Shown here piece after piece: positions 12,250 to 14,383 of a stretch of 14,383 bases of DNA (position 1 is the stretch's first letter; every line of letters begins with the position of its first letter). A program made the translations under genes and the position numbers. Source of the stretch: Clostridia bacterium. GTDB lineage: Bacteria; Bacillota; Clostridia; Christensenellales; CAG-1252. The stretch lies in NCBI GenBank assembly GCA_009928745.1, contig SACC01000014.1:1-14383 (forward strand). The letters are read 5' to 3'. The notes under the pieces were generated by a model that searched no databases, had not been told where the DNA came from, and was given only the letters and a program-made list of their open reading frames with translations.

Positions 12250-13614
12250 ATGGCTAATTTTATTAAGAAATCTAATGATGGACAAGAAGAATCCAAAGCA
12301 ACCCCTTTAACCTTGACGGTTACCCGCTTTGACGATGCGTTTTGCGGTATCGGTTATATCGGCAGCAGGCGGTATGTCGTCCCCGGCGCATTACCCAAAG
12401 AGCTGCTGGAGATTAAGCCCCAAAAGGTATTCAACAATATTAATTACGCAAGTATTGTCAAGGTTTTGGAGCCTTCTTTAGAGAGGGTGGCGCCAGTATG
12501 CAAGTATTATAAAGCATGCGGCAGCTGCAATATGATGCACATCAATTACGATGCAAGCGTCAAGGCAAAGACGGGGCATTTGAAGAAGAAGCTTGCGGCG
12601 CTTAACGCAGAAATATCGCCATGCGTTAGTCTTGAGGAGTTCGGCAACCGCAACAAAGTGCATATCGTATTCTCTAGGAACGGCAGATGGGTAGATATCG
12701 GGTTTTTTAATGAGGAGACTCACAAAGTCGTAGATGTACCGGTCTGTATGATGCATGGCAAATGGTATAGTGATTTGGTTCAAATATTGAGAAAATGGAT
12801 AGTAAAAAAAGACATACCGATTTATAATCCGATTACTGGCGAAGGTACGCTGCGTTTTGCGGTCGCAAGAAGGCTTAGCAATACTCTGCAATTGACGTTT
12901 GTTGTAACGTCACCGAAGCTTGATGGGCTTGAAGGGCTTTTGGGTGAGTTGCAAAACACATTCGGCGAAATTTCATTGTGGCTTAACCATAATAACGAGA
13001 GAAGCAATGAGGTTTTCGCAGGCAAATTCATTCACCTTATGGGCGATGCCAAGATATATAGCGAGATGCTTGGAATTAAGTTCGACTTGAGCCCCAACTC
13101 GTTCTTTCAAGTCAACAATGAGATAGCGACGAAGATATATCAAAAAGTTATCGACACCGTCAAAGAATCGGGAGCAGAATACGTGATAGACGCCTTTAGC
13201 GGTATTGGTATTGTCAGCGCCTTGCTTGCCAAAGAGGGGCTGCAAGTTGCGGCGATTGAGATTGTCAAAGAGGCGGTTGCTGATGCTAGGGCTATTGCCA
13301 AAGTGAACGGCGTAGATAAAAGTATAAAGGTAATATGCGGCGATATTAAGGATGTATTGCCGACTCTGAAGCTTCCGCGCAATACTGCGCTCTTTGTTGA
13401 TCCGCCGCGAAAAGGTCTCGGCGAGGAAGTTGTCGCGTCTATTCTAAGACTTGCTCCGCCCACAGTTATCTATCTATCCTGCAATCCAGATACCCTTGCC
13501 GCCGATCTCGCGCTGTTAGCAAAAGATAGCTACAATATAACCTATGTCCAGCCATACGATATGTTCCCCCACACCAAACACATAGAAACTCTCGTTTGTA
13601 TGACGCGCAAATAG
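12250..13614 (+). CDS. RlmD/RumA-type 23S rRNA (uracil-C5)-methyltransferase, normal length
   Basis: A 454-residue SAM-dependent rRNA uracil-C5 methyltransferase, the second in the window. It has a TRAM-like N-terminal part (about 20-76), iron-sulfur ligands C84, C90, C93 (C-x5-C-x2-C) and C166, FFQVNN (285-290), SAM motif DAFSGIGIVSA (314-324), DPPRKG (384-389), catalytic C411 in YLSCNP, and HIETLVC with E446. Only about 25 residues separate DPPRKG from the catalytic cysteine, so it lacks the insertion of the paralogue at 456. Gram-positive bacteria often have two such enzymes, one modifying U1939 or both U747 and U1939; specificity cannot be assigned here. The last part of the gene shares long identical DNA blocks with the other copy. 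It is transcribed alone, and a small terminator begins at the stop codon. Confidence 0.93.
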   Translation: MANFIKKSNDGQEESKATPLTLTVTRFDDAFCGIGYIGSRRYVVPGALPKELLEIKPQKVFNNINYASIVKVLEPSLERVAPVCKYYKACGSCNMMHINYDASVKAKTGHLKKKLAALNAEISPCVSLEEFGNRNKVHIVFSRNGRWVDIGFFNEETHKVVDVPVCMMHGKWYSDLVQILRKWIVKKDIPIYNPITGEGTLRFAVARRLSNTLQLTFVVTSPKLDGLEGLLGELQNTFGEISLWLNHNNERSNEVFAGKFIHLMGDAKIYSEMLGIKFDLSPNSFFQVNNEIATKIYQKVIDTVKESGAEYVIDAFSGIGIVSALLAKEGLQVAAIEIVKEAVADARAIAKVNGVDKSIKVICGDIKDVLPTLKLPRNTALFVDPPRKGLGEEVVASILRLAPPTVIYLSCNPDTLAADLALLAKDSYNITYVQPYDMFPHTKHIETLVCMTRK

Positions 13615-13633
13615 GCAAAATAGTGCCTTTTTT
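13613..13633 (+). terminator. Rho-independent terminator after the second RlmD-type gene
   Basis: AGGCA (13613-13617), a 6-base loop and TGCCT (13624-13628) are followed by a run of six T (13628-13633). The stem is short, but it starts inside the stop codon TAG and the T run is clean. A second T-rich stretch (AAGCCTTTTTGC) follows at once and could help. Confidence 0.6.
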
Positions 13634-13651
13634 AAGCCTTTTTGCTCATTT

Positions 13652-13689
13652 TATGAGTGTTCACACTTTTAAATAAGTGAAATCTCATA
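13652..13689 (+). repeat. Nested inverted repeat downstream of the terminator
   Basis: Outer arms TATGAG (13652-13657) and CTCATA (13684-13689) enclose inner arms CACTT (13664-13668) and AAGTG (13675-13679). The two stems share one axis, separated by short unpaired bases, so the RNA could form a two-part hairpin. No T run follows. It may be a secondary terminator element or an operator. Confidence 0.35.
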
Positions 13690-13773
13690 GAAATATTACA
13701 AATGTAAGTTTTAGTTTGCGACTTGAAACTCTAAAGACATATTGTAGTTTCAACCCTCACATAGTTTAGTCGT

Positions 13774-14001
13774 ATGCGGAAAACATATCGAACCATAACT
13801 TTATCTCAACCCTATAAAGAAATAAAGTTGAAGATGGAAAAGATTTATGAAATAAAAAGAATAGAAGGTGAACTAGTCTATTTTGATATAGTTGCTAATG
13901 GCGAAAAAATTATTAGAGAATATCAACATATTTGTCTAGATTTTTATGTAATTTTAAGGGGGCTTGAAACTGTCCCCCCAAAAAGTGGATACAAAAGATA
14001 G
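13774..14001 (+). CDS. Small hypothetical ORF, doubtful
   Basis: A 75-codon frame with no recognised family. The part from the internal ATG at 13834 (MEKIYEIKRIEGELVYFDI) looks more protein-like than the first 20 codons and could form a small beta-rich domain. Neither ATG has a clear ribosome site. The last codons (LETVPPKSGYKR) are simply the translation of a sequence resembling the end of an insertion sequence, so the frame may be a truncated or fused remnant. If it is not a gene, then 13615-14121 is about 500 bases of non-coding DNA holding only the repeats and promoter listed here. Confidence 0.25.
   Translation: MRKTYRTITLSQPYKEIKLKMEKIYEIKRIEGELVYFDIVANGEKIIREYQHICLDFYVILRGLETVPPKSGYKR
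13958..13992. mobile_element. Possible IS3-type terminal sequence remnant
   Basis: TGTCCCCCCAAAAAGTGG, starting at 13971, resembles terminal repeats that I recall from IS3-family elements of Gram-positive bacteria. The GGGGG at 13958-13962 and CCCCCC at 13974-13979 could also pair as a short stem. No transposase frame and no matching second end are visible in this window, so at most this is a solo end or a chance match. Confidence 0.2.
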
Positions 14002-14006
14002 TCATA

Positions 14007-14015
14007 TGGTATAAT
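14007..14015 (+). promoter_or_regulatory. Extended -10 promoter upstream of the last GNAT gene
   Basis: TATAAT (14010-14015) preceded by TGG, an extended -10 element. The -35 region is poor (GGATAC at 13987-13992, or TGGATA one base earlier). It overlaps the right side of the possible insertion-sequence end, so an insertion could have supplied this promoter. Confidence 0.45.
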
Positions 14016-14023
14016 AAAAAAAT

Positions 14024-14048
14024 CAAGAATTATCATACGAAATTCTTG
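14024..14048 (+). promoter_or_regulatory. Inverted repeat between promoter and last GNAT gene
   Basis: Perfect 8-base arms CAAGAATT (14024-14031) and AATTCTTG (14041-14048) enclose 9 bases. They begin just past the predicted transcription start of the promoter at 14007-14015. That is the usual place for an operator of a dimeric repressor or for a leader hairpin. No T run follows. Confidence 0.45.
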
Positions 14049-14121
14049 CAGATAGTACAAAAACAACTTTTACCCTATTGTAAAAAAATAAGAAAGATGT
14101 TAAAATAGGAGATGGTAAATA

Positions 14122-14383
14122 TGGAAACATGTTTAGGGATGGATCAATTTAATATAGTAGACATAGATGAATGTACTGAACTAATGATGGACGTCTTTGG
14201 CAGAGAGCCATGGTGCGACCAATGGGAGTTTGAACAAGCAAAGACCTATTTAATGGAGTTTGTCAACTGTGTTTCCTTCAGAGGGTATGTAATAAAAGAT
14301 ATGGGAAAGCTTGTAGCTGCTTGTTTTGGACGGAAAAAGACATATTGGCAAGGGGATGAGTATTACATTGATGAGTTCTTTAT
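14122..14383 (+). CDS. GNAT family N-acetyltransferase, 5' part
   Basis: The frame runs open from an ATG at 14122 to the window end (87 complete codons). AGGAG at 14108-14112 lies 9 bases before the ATG; an in-frame ATG at 14113 is too close to that site. The visible part has the N-terminal half of a GNAT fold: FNIVDIDECTELMMDVFG (helix 1), REPWCDQW, a helix with EQAKTYLMEFV, strands GYVIKDMGKLVAACFG and YYIDEFFI, which leads into the acetyl-CoA binding strand. The catalytic loop lies beyond the window. The W(C/N)DxW pattern and DEFFI strand are common in clostridial GNATs of unknown substrate. It is the third GNAT-type gene in the window, not closely similar to the other two. Confidence 0.8.

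Noticed and set aside
13140..13463. Long minus-strand frames opposite the second RlmD gene (also at 12478-12891 and 12973-13245)
   Set aside because: They are shadows of the strongly coding plus strand and have no recognisable protein features.
14082..14107. TTGTAA-N17-TAAAAT as a second promoter for the last GNAT gene
   Set aside because: Transcription would start at about 14114, past the AGGAG ribosome site, so it would be useless for the chosen start; it is probably chance in AT-rich DNA.
1..14383. CRISPR arrays, tRNA or rRNA genes, phage or plasmid modules, toxin-antitoxin pairs
   Set aside because: I looked for regular spaced repeats, cloverleaf-type sequences, and integrase, replication or toxin-type genes and saw none that could be supported.

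Overview
The window looks like chromosomal DNA of an anaerobic Bacillota (Clostridia-type) bacterium. The signs are AT-rich intergenic DNA with strong sigma-A-like promoters (several with extended -10 TGnTATAAT), clear AAGGAG/AGGAGG ribosome binding sites, a YitT family protein, two RlmD/RumA-type rRNA methyltransferases, a cysteine-rich Isf-like flavoprotein, a small ferredoxin and a DUF3795-like protein. No complete mobile element, CRISPR array, rRNA or tRNA was seen. The window begins inside one gene and ends inside another.

Layout. 1-2093: the 3' end of a yitT-like gene overlaps by 4 bases an RlmD-type 23S rRNA uracil methyltransferase that carries an unusual insertion of about 95 residues. 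2139-2921: a lipoprotein with a possible polysaccharide-lyase-like jelly roll. 3228-3710: an AAC(6')-like GNAT acetyltransferase behind a hairpin-rich leader. 3792-4493: an iron-sulfur flavoprotein-like reductase. 4541-5284: a membrane-anchored NERD nuclease-like protein with a C-terminal topoisomerase-type zinc finger. 5300-6088 (minus): a GNAT plus YoaP-domain protein. 6293-7357: a stand-alone long-form RsmH. 7538-10366: a three-gene deoxyribonucleoside salvage operon of DeoC, a duplicated nucleoside deoxyribosyltransferase-like protein and a ribokinase/deoxyribokinase. 10369-11142 (minus): a cysteine-rich DUF3795-like protein and a small ferredoxin. 11469-12011: an AT-rich YcxB-like membrane protein. 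12250-13614: a second RlmD-type methyltransferase. 13774-14383: a doubtful small ORF, a possible insertion-sequence end, and the start of a third GNAT gene.

How the genes fit together. The clearest unit is the 7538-10366 operon. A deoxyribosyltransferase acting as a hydrolase would release free 2-deoxyribose, the PfkB kinase would make deoxyribose 5-phosphate, and DeoC would split it to acetaldehyde and glyceraldehyde 3-phosphate. This would be a phosphorylase-independent way to burn deoxynucleosides. The middle enzyme is a tandem duplication in which only the second copy keeps the nucleophilic glutamate. The two RlmD-type genes and the RsmH gene make rRNA base methylation a second theme.

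The most unexpected points are: the low-complexity insertion between two catalytic motifs of the first RlmD; the degenerate N-terminal half of the deoxyribosyltransferase; and a DUF3795-like reading frame that clearly continues about 42 codons upstream of its first standard start codon, to an ATA codon lying exactly at the predicted transcription start of a consensus promoter.
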